Source of the DNA: Actinomyces minihominis
GTDB lineage: Bacteria; Actinomycetota; Actinomycetes; Actinomycetales; Actinomycetaceae
NCBI RefSeq assembly: GCF_900187855.1
Contig: NZ_FYEG01000002.1
Location: 186,001 to 250,000, forward strand
Reading direction: 5' to 3'
DNA length: 64,000 nucleotides
The notes under the pieces are model-generated. The model was given only the letters and a program-made list of their open reading frames with translations, was not told where the DNA came from and made no database searches. Numbering within the stretch: position 1 is the first letter of the stretch; every line of letters begins with the position of its first letter. The translations under genes were made by a program, and so were the position numbers. This document shows, piece after piece, positions 36,386-44,228 of this stretch.

Positions 36386-38151
36386 TCTGGTTCCTCACGA
36401 AACCCGAGCGTGCTGCGCTGCGCCGTATCGTCAAGATGCTGGGCCTTCGACCCGGCGGAATGGCCCTTTCCCTTCTGTTCGGTGTGGCCGGACTTGGTTC
36501 CGCCATCGCCCTGGCTGCCGTCTCAGCATGGCTGATCGCCCGGGCTTCCCAGATGCCCCCGGTCCTCTACCTCAGCGTCGCTGCCACATCCGTTCGCATG
36601 TTTGGTGTGCTGCGCGCCGTCTTCCGCTATGTCCAGCGTCTTGCCAGCCACCGGGTTGCCCTCGACGGCATGGACTCCCTCCGCCTAGAAATCTACGACT
36701 CCCTCACCACCGGCCCGATTGACCGGGTTGCCGCGATCCAACGCGGTGACTTACTCTCGCGAATCGGGGCAGACATTGACGCCGTTGGTGACTACATCGT
36801 CAAGTCCCTCCTGCCCTTCCTGGTTGCAGCCATCGTTGGCGTGGGAACCGTGATCGGGTTCGCCTTCCTTTCGATTCCCGCGGCCATCATTCTCGCCATC
36901 GGCCTGATCATCTCCGGTGTGGTGGCTCCCCTCCTCATGACCAAGTCAGCTCGGGCCGCAGAGAAAGAGGAGCAAGCGGCTCGGACCCAGCTTGCGGTCA
37001 CCACCCTCGGTCTTCTCGAGTCGGCCGATGAACTGTCGGTGTCCGGTCGTCTCGCGGCCACCTACCGCCGCCTTCGCCACACTTCAAAGGCGCTCGACCG
37101 TGCGCGCGGCCTGGCTGCCCGCCCAGCCGCATTCGCCACCGCACTCGACCGCTTCGCCATGGGCGGCGTGGTGGTCGGCGTCATCCTGGTCGCGGTTCCT
37201 GAAACGAACGCCGGACTGGTCGCAGCAGTCGCACTTGCCGTCCTCGTCCTCACCCCACTGACCGCCTTCGAAGGTACCGCCGAGCTCGGTGCAGCCGCAG
37301 TCCAGATGATTCGGTCCGCGCGAGCCGCAGAACGAATCTCCGACCTCCTCGGTCCCGAGGATGCCAAGGTTGAACCGAGCCACGATATTCCCGTGGCAGA
37401 TGAGCCCCATCTCAGCGCTAAAGACCTCACCGTGGGTTGGCCGGGCCGGACCCCGGCTCTCCAGGGCGTGAACCTCGACCTGAGCCCCGGACACGTCGTG
37501 GCCGTAGTTGGTCCGTCTGGGATCGGTAAGTCAACTCTCCTTTACACTCTCGCGGGAATGTTGGATCCTCGGGGTGGGTCTGCTGAACTCAACGGTTCAC
37601 CGGTGTGGGGCGGAGATCGGGACCAGGTGACCCACGCTGTCACCCTCACCACCGAAGATGCTCACATCTTTGCCACCACTGTGGTCGAAAACCTGCGTGT
37701 GGCAAGGGCAGATCTGACTGATGCTGAAGCAGCCGAACTTCTCGATGAGGTGGGACTGGGATCCTGGCTGGCCTCTCTCCCTAACGGACTGGACACGCTG
37801 ATCGGTGCCGGTGCAACTTCCATCTCGGGTGGTGAACGAAGGCGTCTACTTCTGGCACGCGCTCTCGCTTCGCCTGCTCGCCTGCTTCTCCTCGATGAGC
37901 CTGGAGAGCACCTTGATGCTGAGACCGCGGATGCAGTCATGCAGTCTCTGTTCGAGGGCGGCGGGCGGGGCCGCGGCCTAGTGGTAGTAACGCACCGGCT
38001 GTCCGGACTTGAGAAGGCAGACCGCGTCATCATCCTGGAGCCCTCTGATGATCCGCACCTCCCGGCCCTTGTCGGAGCGAGTGGCACCCACAGCGAACTT
38101 CTTGAGACCAACCCCGAGTACCGCTGGGCCGCCCAGCAGGAGAAATCATGA
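36382..38151 (+). CDS. cydC: ABC exporter subunit for cytochrome bd assembly, CydC
   Basis: 589-residue partner of CydD. Membrane domain, then an ATPase with Walker A GPSGIGKST, signature ISGGERRRLLLARAL and Walker B LLLLDEPGEHLD. The conserved DEPT is DEPG-E: the catalytic Glu is kept. GTG overlaps the cydD stop, and its own stop overlaps the ATG of a histidine kinase, so all three are coupled. Confidence 0.93.
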   Translation: MIWFLTKPERAALRRIVKMLGLRPGGMALSLLFGVAGLGSAIALAAVSAWLIARASQMPPVLYLSVAATSVRMFGVLRAVFRYVQRLASHRVALDGMDSLRLEIYDSLTTGPIDRVAAIQRGDLLSRIGADIDAVGDYIVKSLLPFLVAAIVGVGTVIGFAFLSIPAAIILAIGLIISGVVAPLLMTKSARAAEKEEQAARTQLAVTTLGLLESADELSVSGRLAATYRRLRHTSKALDRARGLAARPAAFATALDRFAMGGVVVGVILVAVPETNAGLVAAVALAVLVLTPLTAFEGTAELGAAAVQMIRSARAAERISDLLGPEDAKVEPSHDIPVADEPHLSAKDLTVGWPGRTPALQGVNLDLSPGHVVAVVGPSGIGKSTLLYTLAGMLDPRGGSAELNGSPVWGGDRDQVTHAVTLTTEDAHIFATTVVENLRVARADLTDAEAAELLDEVGLGSWLASLPNGLDTLIGAGATSISGGERRRLLLARALASPARLLLLDEPGEHLDAETADAVMQSLFEGGGRGRGLVVVTHRLSGLEKADRVIILEPSDDPHLPALVGASGTHSELLETNPEYRWAAQQEKS

Positions 38152-39305
38152 ACGACGCCTCACTCGACAGCTGGTTTGAAGCTATCCGTCGCTTCACCAA
38201 ACCCCTAGTTGAGGACCCGGTTGATGAGGACGAGGGCGAGACCCTCGAACTCTTCACGGAGACGGCGCTCGAGGCGTCCGGCTCGCACCTGGCCGCCCTC
38301 TACCTGCCTGCAGTGGGCGGGTACTGGATCTGCGAGGCCGCTTCCGGCGTCACCTCGGAGGGGCAGCCCGGCTTCACCATGATCGGGACCCCCTTCGACC
38401 TCGACCCAGCCCGCCGGCTCCTCCTGTCTGAAGGCCGTGCACTTCCCCATGGCCTGAGCCTCTACATTCCCCTCAAAATCCAGGGGGCAGTTGAAGGGTG
38501 CCTGGTCTTGACCCGCCGCCCCGAAGACCTTCCCTTTTCGGAAGAGGAGCAGCTGCGCGGAAGTGCCTTCGGAATGCAGGGTGCCCTCGCCCTCGACCTG
38601 ATTGGCTCGCGCCAGGCCCATGACCTGGCCGTCCTCTTCGAGGAACGCGAGCGCATTAGTCGCGACCTCCACGACCTGGGGATTCAGCACCTCTTCGCAA
38701 CAGGAATGCTGCTGCAGCGGCTCAAGCACGATGTAGGGACAGGACTCTCCCCCCGCAAGACCGAAGCCGGTCTTCAGGAGGCGATGGAACGTCTGGACGA
38801 GGCCGTGCGCCAAATACGCAACATTGTCTACAGGCTTCGTGACGATGATGAGGCGATGGGCCTGGTCGATGCCGTTGAGCGGGAGGCCTCCGTGGCACGC
38901 GCCCACCTGGGCTTCGCTCCGACAATCACCTTTGAGGATAACGGAAACCTACTGCGACCTGGATCTGAACCCATGGCACGTTTCAGGGTCGAGGTCGCGG
39001 ACCGTGTGAGTGAGGCAATCACCGAGGACATCGTCGCTGTGATCAGGGAGTCTCTGACCAACATTGCAAGGCACGCGGGCGCCCACTCCGCTCACGTCAC
39101 AATCAGCCTCTACGGATCTGGCCCAACCGGCGAAATCCAGGTGCTTGTGGTCGATGATGGTGCCGGGGTCGATCCCAGCCAGACACGAAGTTCCGGAATG
39201 GCAAACATGAACCGCCGGGCGGTTAACCACGGCGGTTCGTTCGCGTTCAGCTCCGGCCCCAGGGGAAGGGGTACTTCTCTGGTCTGGCGCTGCCCGCTGG
39301 TCTAG
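38148..39305 (+). CDS. GAF-domain sensor histidine kinase (NarL/DevS type)
   Basis: 385-residue soluble kinase. A GAF-like domain (about 30-155) is followed by a HisKA_3 dimerisation region with His175 in ERISRDLHDLGIQHLFATG and a HATPase domain (about 290-385; RESLTNIARHAGA, VDDGAGVDP). The architecture matches kinases that pair with NarL-type regulators, such as DevS. No clear heme-ligand His can be assigned in the GAF domain. Its ATG overlaps the cydC stop by 4 bp, so it is made with the bd-oxidase assembly exporter and probably senses redox or oxygen. Its stop codon lies on the same CTAG as that of the convergent response regulator. Confidence 0.92.
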   Translation: MNDASLDSWFEAIRRFTKPLVEDPVDEDEGETLELFTETALEASGSHLAALYLPAVGGYWICEAASGVTSEGQPGFTMIGTPFDLDPARRLLLSEGRALPHGLSLYIPLKIQGAVEGCLVLTRRPEDLPFSEEEQLRGSAFGMQGALALDLIGSRQAHDLAVLFEERERISRDLHDLGIQHLFATGMLLQRLKHDVGTGLSPRKTEAGLQEAMERLDEAVRQIRNIVYRLRDDDEAMGLVDAVEREASVARAHLGFAPTITFEDNGNLLRPGSEPMARFRVEVADRVSEAITEDIVAVIRESLTNIARHAGAHSAHVTISLYGSGPTGEIQVLVVDDGAGVDPSQTRSSGMANMNRRAVNHGGSFAFSSGPRGRGTSLVWRCPLV

Positions 39306-39991
39306 CGAGAAGTTTGGCCCTGGTTGTGGGTGCTTCCCTGGCGCCACGGAACAGCACGCTGAGAAGCCACCCAGGCTGCCACCTGCGTACGTCGCTGAAG
39401 GCCCATCTTGGAGAGCAGCGAAGTGATGTGGTTCTTCACCGTCTTCTCGGCGATCCCCAGCGACTCACCGATCTCACGGTTCGACATTCCGTCACCGATG
39501 AGATCGACGACGCGCTTCTCTGACGGTGTCAAAGAAGCTGTTGGATCATTGGACTTCGCCTGTCGACGGGTAACAGTCGCCTGGTCGAGCATAATTCGCC
39601 CCTCAGAAACTGCGGCGATAATATCGTTGATCTCAGAACCACGAATCGTCTTGAGGACGTAGGCGCGAGCACCGGCATCCAGAGCTTCCGAAACCGCAGC
39701 ATCATCATCAAAGGTGGTGAGGACGATGGCTTTGGCACCCGGGTTGAACTGCTGGAAGCCTCGCATTACATCGATTCCAGTACCATCTGGGAGCTGGAGG
39801 TCGACCAGCAGCACGTCGGGGGTCACGATGGCACCCCGACGCAGTGCGTCCTCGACGGTCCCGGCTTCGGCTACCACCTGGAAGCGGGGGTCTCGATCAA
39901 CGATGTCTGCGATTCCGCGCCGTACGATCTCATGGTCGTCCACTATCATTACGCGCACAACCAGGTCCGGCGACTCGACGTTTCTGTTCAC
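39302..39991 (-). CDS. NarL/LuxR-type response regulator
   Basis: 229-residue regulator: receiver domain with Asp64 in LLVDLQLPDG and acidic pair VDDHE, Lys in AYVLKT, and a C-terminal LuxR helix-turn-helix (LTPSEKRVVDLIGDG, NREIGESLGIAEKTVKNHI). Closest in style to DevR/LiaR regulators. It is on the opposite strand to the probable partner kinase and converges with it, the two stop codons sharing CTAG. GTG at 39991 has no ribosome site but a TATCAT box 6 nt upstream, so I prefer it to a longer frame starting at 40036. Confidence 0.93.
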   Translation of the reverse strand: MNRNVESPDLVVRVMIVDDHEIVRRGIADIVDRDPRFQVVAEAGTVEDALRRGAIVTPDVLLVDLQLPDGTGIDVMRGFQQFNPGAKAIVLTTFDDDAAVSEALDAGARAYVLKTIRGSEINDIIAAVSEGRIMLDQATVTRRQAKSNDPTASLTPSEKRVVDLIGDGMSNREIGESLGIAEKTVKNHITSLLSKMGLQRRTQVAAWVASQRAVPWRQGSTHNQGQTSR

Positions 39992-39997
39992 CCTGCA

Positions 39998-40003
39998 ATG
40001 ATA
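39998..40003 (-). promoter_or_regulatory. -10 box for leaderless response-regulator gene
   Basis: On the minus strand TATCAT is followed by TGCAGG and then the GTG. The match to TANNNT is good and the 6-nt gap puts the transcript start at the start codon. Confidence 0.55.
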
Positions 40004-40092
40004 CGGGAAAAAAGTCCCATGAACGCCCCGGTCCATGCACGTCTGGTCGACTGGCTAAGGTTTTTGGACTCTTGGACCAAACCTCGCCCTCA

Positions 40093-40956
40093 CTAACTCT
40101 CTTCCGGGGGCGGCTGGCAGCTCGGGCAGTAGTGATGTGACCTTCCATTGACGTTCTCACGAACGATCAGTGCTCCGCAGACTAAGCACGGTTCACCTTC
40201 GCGCCCATAGACGTGCAACGACCGTGCGAAGTAGCCCGGGTCTCCATCGGTGTTGAGGTAGAGGGAATCAAAGGAAGTCCCTCCCACTTCTACCGCTTCG
40301 ACCATTACATCCCGAGACATCTCAACGACCCTGGTGACAGTTTCTGAAGGGAGCGAGCTGGCTCTTTCCAGACCGTTGATTCCGACACGGAACAGCGCTT
40401 CATCCGCATAGATGTTGCCAATTCCAGAAACAATGGCCTGATCGAGCAGCGCCGTCTTGATGAACCGACGCGTCTTACCCAGCGGCTTTGTCCAGGTGTC
40501 CAGGGGAACGTCCTCGAGAGGATCCGGGGCAAGGGCCACTGCGCCCTCAGGAATCAACCGCCCCGATGGGTCTTCAACAAGGGGTGAGATGGTGAGATGC
40601 CCAAACATTCGTGGGTCAATAAACGAAGCGTGCTTGCCGCTATCCAGAGCGAGGCGCACGTGTTCATGTCGTGCAAGCGGCTCTGCACTCGTATCAACGA
40701 CGCGAACGTGACCGGACATTCCCAAATGGATAACCAGGGACAGATCCGAGTCCTCAAGGAGAAGCCACATAAACTTGCCCCGGCGCTCCACCCCCGTGAC
40801 AACGGCATCGGTCAGGTGAGTATGGAGGTCGATCATCCCCTGCGCGTTCTTGCGCACCAGACGACCACCTTCTCCTTCAACCCTTGTGATCGTGCGACCT
40901 TTCAGGTGTCGCTCGATGCCACGCCGAATCGTTTCGACTTCGGGCAACTCAGGCAT
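40093..40956 (-). CDS. mutM: Formamidopyrimidine-DNA glycosylase
   Basis: 287-residue Fpg that removes 8-oxoguanine and nicks the strand. It begins PELPEVETIRRGIERHL, whose Pro2 (after Met removal) is the catalytic amine. The helix-two-turn-helix VSGIGNIYADEALF and the C-terminal zinc finger (CLVCG then CPSC) are intact. ATG overlaps the rnc stop by 8 bp. Last gene of the rnc cluster. Confidence 0.97.
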   Translation of the reverse strand: MPELPEVETIRRGIERHLKGRTITRVEGEGGRLVRKNAQGMIDLHTHLTDAVVTGVERRGKFMWLLLEDSDLSLVIHLGMSGHVRVVDTSAEPLARHEHVRLALDSGKHASFIDPRMFGHLTISPLVEDPSGRLIPEGAVALAPDPLEDVPLDTWTKPLGKTRRFIKTALLDQAIVSGIGNIYADEALFRVGINGLERASSLPSETVTRVVEMSRDVMVEAVEVGGTSFDSLYLNTDGDPGYFARSLHVYGREGEPCLVCGALIVRENVNGRSHHYCPSCQPPPEES

Positions 40957-41668
40957 GTAGTCCTTCCGTGAGTTTGGTCAGCGCAGCACGCGCAGCATCG
41001 TTTTCAGCCACCTTCTTCGAGGGACCGACCCCCGTGGCAACCATTTCGGTGCCGAAGAAAATCTGGGCTTCATAGGAGCGATCGTGGTCCGGTCCGTGAC
41101 CAGTGACAGTGAACTCAAAGTCCCCCCACCCGTGCTCTTTGGCCTTGAGGGAGAGCGGTGTCTTCCAATCAGCAATAGCTTCGGGGTCCTGGGCACGGTC
41201 AATTATCGGAGCCAGGTGCTTGAGCAGAGCTTTGCGGGTTGGCTCCAAGCCCTGCGAAAGGTAGGTGGCGCCGATCAGGGCTTCCATTGTGTCGGAGAGG
41301 ATTGAGGCTTTGTTGCGCCCCCCGGTCTTGTTCTCTCCCACTCCAAGCAGGATGAACTCTCCGAGACCGATGGACCGAGCCATCTGCGCCAGAGGTTTCT
41401 GCGAGACGACGGCATTGCGAATCCGGGCTAGGTCACTTTCCGGAGCATCCGGGTAGCGATGAAAGAGCTCATCGGTGGCGACCACAGAAAGAACTGAATC
41501 CCCGAGAAACTCAAGTCGTTCATTGTGCGTTTGCAACCCGACCTCAAAGGCGAAAGACCGGTGGGTTAGTGCTTGAACCAGAAGCTCGAGGTCTACGTCT
41601 ACCCCCCAGGCCTCAAGAAGCTCTGCGGCATCCTTGTTGATCGCACCCGAGGGTGCCTTCTTAGCCAT
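40949..41668 (-). CDS. rnc: Ribonuclease III
   Basis: 239-residue dsRNA endonuclease. Nuclease domain with the signature NERLEFLGDSVLS, the second acidic site SDTMEALIGATYLSQG, and a C-terminal dsRNA-binding domain (WKTPLSLKAKEHGWG to KKVAENDAARAAL). It overlaps the DUF177 gene by 8 bp, leaving no room for the usual rpmF. Confidence 0.97.
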   Translation of the reverse strand: MAKKAPSGAINKDAAELLEAWGVDVDLELLVQALTHRSFAFEVGLQTHNERLEFLGDSVLSVVATDELFHRYPDAPESDLARIRNAVVSQKPLAQMARSIGLGEFILLGVGENKTGGRNKASILSDTMEALIGATYLSQGLEPTRKALLKHLAPIIDRAQDPEAIADWKTPLSLKAKEHGWGDFEFTVTGHGPDHDRSYEAQIFFGTEMVATGVGPSKKVAENDAARAALTKLTEGLHA

Positions 41669-42248
41669 TGTCTTGCGCCAGCAGTGACTTCAGGGCCGCA
41701 AATCGGGGATCGAGGAACTCGTGTTGGTGGTCCTCGGGGAGGTCGCGTCGAGGAACCCCGCAGTGTTCACAAATCCCCTCGCAGTCTTCCTCACACAGGG
41801 GTTGCATCGGAGCTTCCGCAAAGATTGCGTCCCTCAGCATGGGTTCAAGGTTCACGGCGTCCTGCTCGATCACGTAGGCGGGGTCGAACTCATCCCCTTC
41901 AATCTCGATATCAGGTGCGAATGCATCCGATTTACGAGCCCGGGAACGATCGCTGGATGCGACCTGGGTATAGAGTTCGGCCGCATCGACCTCGATCTCA
42001 ACTTCCAGGTCATCGAGGCAGCGCACGCACTGGCCAACCAGGTTGACAGTCGTGCGCAGTTCGACATACACCCCCTGATCAACGCTGGTGACAGCCACCT
42101 CGAGGGGGACGACGGTGCCCTCAGGAAGTGTCAACACCTCGGTGTTCCACCCCGCCGGGGCGACCCAGTCGAGGGCGTGTTCGATCCTGGTACCTGTCAG
42201 TCGGGGCTGGTCCCGAAGCGACAGCATTAGGTCAGCTTTGTCAGCCAT
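41661..42248 (-). CDS. DUF177/YceD-family protein
   Basis: 195-residue protein of the YceD/DUF177 family, linked in bacteria to 23S rRNA or L32 handling. The core VGQCVRCLDDLEVEIEVDAAELYT and the Cys cluster CEEDCEGICEHCGVP (four Cys, probable zinc site) are recognisable. ATG at 42248 is chosen (MADKADLMLSL), with AGGAGAGAAG upstream at loose spacing. In related genomes rpmF (L32) follows it directly; here rnc does. Confidence 0.88.
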   Translation of the reverse strand: MADKADLMLSLRDQPRLTGTRIEHALDWVAPAGWNTEVLTLPEGTVVPLEVAVTSVDQGVYVELRTTVNLVGQCVRCLDDLEVEIEVDAAELYTQVASSDRSRARKSDAFAPDIEIEGDEFDPAYVIEQDAVNLEPMLRDAIFAEAPMQPLCEEDCEGICEHCGVPRRDLPEDHQHEFLDPRFAALKSLLAQDNG

Positions 42249-42290
42249 TGGCAACTTCTCTCCTCTGCGGTTCCCCAAGGGGGAAACCGA

Positions 42291-43055
42291 CTAGTCGAGA
42301 TCGATATTAGCCGCCTCGTCAACCCCATCGCGGTTTGAGAGAGCGCGCATACCTGCTTCGGTGCGGCGCAGGAGGTCTTTCAGGAGGTCAGCTGTCTGTC
42401 CGAGTGAGTGGGAGACGTAGTCCTCGGCGCCCTGGCGCAGCTGGGAAGACTCACGCTTGGCAGCGGTCACAAGTTCGCGGGCACGCTGCCCGGCCAGTTC
42501 GGTGACATGGTCTGAGGAGATGAGACGATCAACCTGTGCGTGTGCATCTGCGAGCATTGCCTCAACCTCAGCGGCAGCTCGCGACTTGACGTTGGTGGCC
42601 TCTTCGGTGGCACGCGCAACCTTGCGCTCGGCCTCATCAGCAGCCTCAGCCAGGATGGTGTCCGACTTGGCCCGAGCGTCCTCCAGCAGGGTTCGGGCGC
42701 GCATTGAAGCCTCTGCCATTGCCGCTTCAGCAACGTCGTCGGCGCGACCAAGCACGGCATCCGCGTCCGCCACGACCGCATCGGCTGCAACCAGGTCATC
42801 AGGAAGCGCATCGCGAGACTGGTTGACAAGGTCGAGGATCTCAGCCTTGTTGAGGACAATGTTGGCGGAGAGCGGGACCGCACGAGCACTCTGCACCAGG
42901 ATCTCAATCTGGTCCAGAGCAGCGATTACTGTCGAGGGGCCGTAGCCCGAGTCGTCAACGTACTCTTCCACCCTCTCCGTTGAGCCAACCTCAAGTTGTG
43001 CTTCAGGAGTGACATCTAGGGGAAAGTCGTCCTGGGCCTCATAACGTTGCGGCAT
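42291..43055 (-). CDS. DivIVA-like coiled-coil protein
   Basis: 254-residue Ala/Glu-rich protein, nearly all coiled coil from about residue 85 to 215 (DDVAEAAMAEASMRARTLLEDA and similar), with an acidic N-terminus and no membrane segment. In actinobacteria a DivIVA-like/Wag31-related coiled-coil gene holds this place between coaD and DUF177, as Rv2927c does in Mycobacterium tuberculosis. The typical DivIVA N-terminal membrane-binding motif is not obvious. Likely involved in cell envelope or division. GAGGAG before the ATG. Confidence 0.75.
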   Translation of the reverse strand: MPQRYEAQDDFPLDVTPEAQLEVGSTERVEEYVDDSGYGPSTVIAALDQIEILVQSARAVPLSANIVLNKAEILDLVNQSRDALPDDLVAADAVVADADAVLGRADDVAEAAMAEASMRARTLLEDARAKSDTILAEAADEAERKVARATEEATNVKSRAAAEVEAMLADAHAQVDRLISSDHVTELAGQRARELVTAAKRESSQLRQGAEDYVSHSLGQTADLLKDLLRRTEAGMRALSNRDGVDEAANIDLD

Positions 43056-43168
43056 CGTTACTCCTCAATTGAGATCCTGCTGTTACTAGTGGGTGGCGCG
43101 CCCATCGGGGCGCCACCTCGAAACCTTTGTCAAGTCTAGGGTCTGTGACGCCCACGAGTGCGGGCAAC

Positions 43169-43648
43169 TCACGGTCTCTTAGAGATTGCCCGCAGGACCG
43201 GCTCCGGGACCAGCCCTTCAAGGTCAGCCCCGTAGTTGGCCAGTTCCCTAACGATCGATGAAGACAGGGTCGCCCACTGCGGGTTGGTCGGCAGAATCAG
43301 GGTGTCGAGGTCGGATAACCGAGAGTTCACAGTTGCCTGGGTGTACTCCCATTCCCAGTCCGAGGTCGATCGTGCCCCCTTGACAAGGACATGGGCACCT
43401 ACTTCTCTAGCAAAGTCGGTTGTCAGGCCCTGGAACTCACCGACCGTAACGTTTACCAGCAGGGGGTCCTGGGCCACGACCTGTTCCAAGAGCTCCACCC
43501 GCTGCGCAACGGGCATCCAGCCCTGCTTAGCATCATTGAACCCGACCGCTACAACCACCCTGTCGAAGATCTTCGCGGCCCTGGTAATGAGGTCAAGGTG
43601 TCCGTTGGTGGGAGGGTCAAAACTGCCCGGGAAGAGTGCTGTCACCAT
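43169..43648 (-). CDS. coaD: Pantetheine-phosphate adenylyltransferase
   Basis: 159-residue enzyme for the penultimate step of coenzyme A synthesis. It has the nucleotidyltransferase motif PGSFDPPTNGHLDLI at the start and the second motif LSSSIVRELANYGADLEG near 130. ATG start; 9 bp after rsmD. Length is standard. Confidence 0.97.
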   Translation of the reverse strand: MVTALFPGSFDPPTNGHLDLITRAAKIFDRVVVAVGFNDAKQGWMPVAQRVELLEQVVAQDPLLVNVTVGEFQGLTTDFAREVGAHVLVKGARSTSDWEWEYTQATVNSRLSDLDTLILPTNPQWATLSSSIVRELANYGADLEGLVPEPVLRAISKRP

Positions 43649-43657
43649 CTGTCAATC

Positions 43658-44224
43658 CTAAAGTTCGCTGGCTGCAACCTTGAGGTACCACGCCGCCGTA
43701 TCCCCCCAGCTCTTGCGACTGATCAACGCCAGTTCGGGTGGAATTTGGGGCTCCAGGGAACGCGCATCGCGCTCAAGCACAATGGTTGCATCAATGTCGA
43801 CCAGGGCCACCAGCTTCTGCAGCGTAATGGTCACCGTGTCTTCTGAGAGGCTGTAGGGCGGGTCGACAAAGACCAGGTCGAACCCACTGGGAGTGGACGG
43901 GCGACCCAGGTAGTCGATAACATCTGCGACCACGACAGTGGACCGATCTGCGAATCCGCAGGAATCGACGTTGGTTCTGATCACACCCGCGGCAGAAGCC
44001 GCCTTTTCTACCATGACGGCAGAGGTCGCACCGCGGGACAGTGCTTCAAGTGCCAGGGCTCCAGAACCCGCAAAGAGGTCGAGCACCCTGCATCCTTCTA
44101 CGACGTCCCAGGAGCTCAGTTTCGAGAAAATTGCTCCCCGGACCTTATCTGAAGTCGGCCGGGTTCCCTTCGGAGGGACCTGCAGACGTCGACCCTTTGC
44201 CAACCCTGCGATGATTCGGGTCAT
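43658..44224 (-). CDS. rsmD: 16S rRNA (guanine966-N2)-methyltransferase
   Basis: 188-residue SAM-dependent methyltransferase. RIIAGLAKGRRLQVP and GTRPTSDKVRGAIFS are family starts, VLDLFAGSGALALEALSRGA is the SAM-binding motif and VFVDPPYS the catalytic DPPY. It follows recG by 4 bp. Confidence 0.95.
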   Translation of the reverse strand: MTRIIAGLAKGRRLQVPPKGTRPTSDKVRGAIFSKLSSWDVVEGCRVLDLFAGSGALALEALSRGATSAVMVEKAASAAGVIRTNVDSCGFADRSTVVVADVIDYLGRPSTPSGFDLVFVDPPYSLSEDTVTITLQKLVALVDIDATIVLERDARSLEPQIPPELALISRKSWGDTAAWYLKVAASEL

Positions 44225-44228
44225 CCGC

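Noticed and set aside
38205-38906. Minus-strand open frame of 233 codons inside the GAF histidine kinase
   Set aside because: It is antisense to a kinase with intact H-box and GAF domain and shows no family motif.
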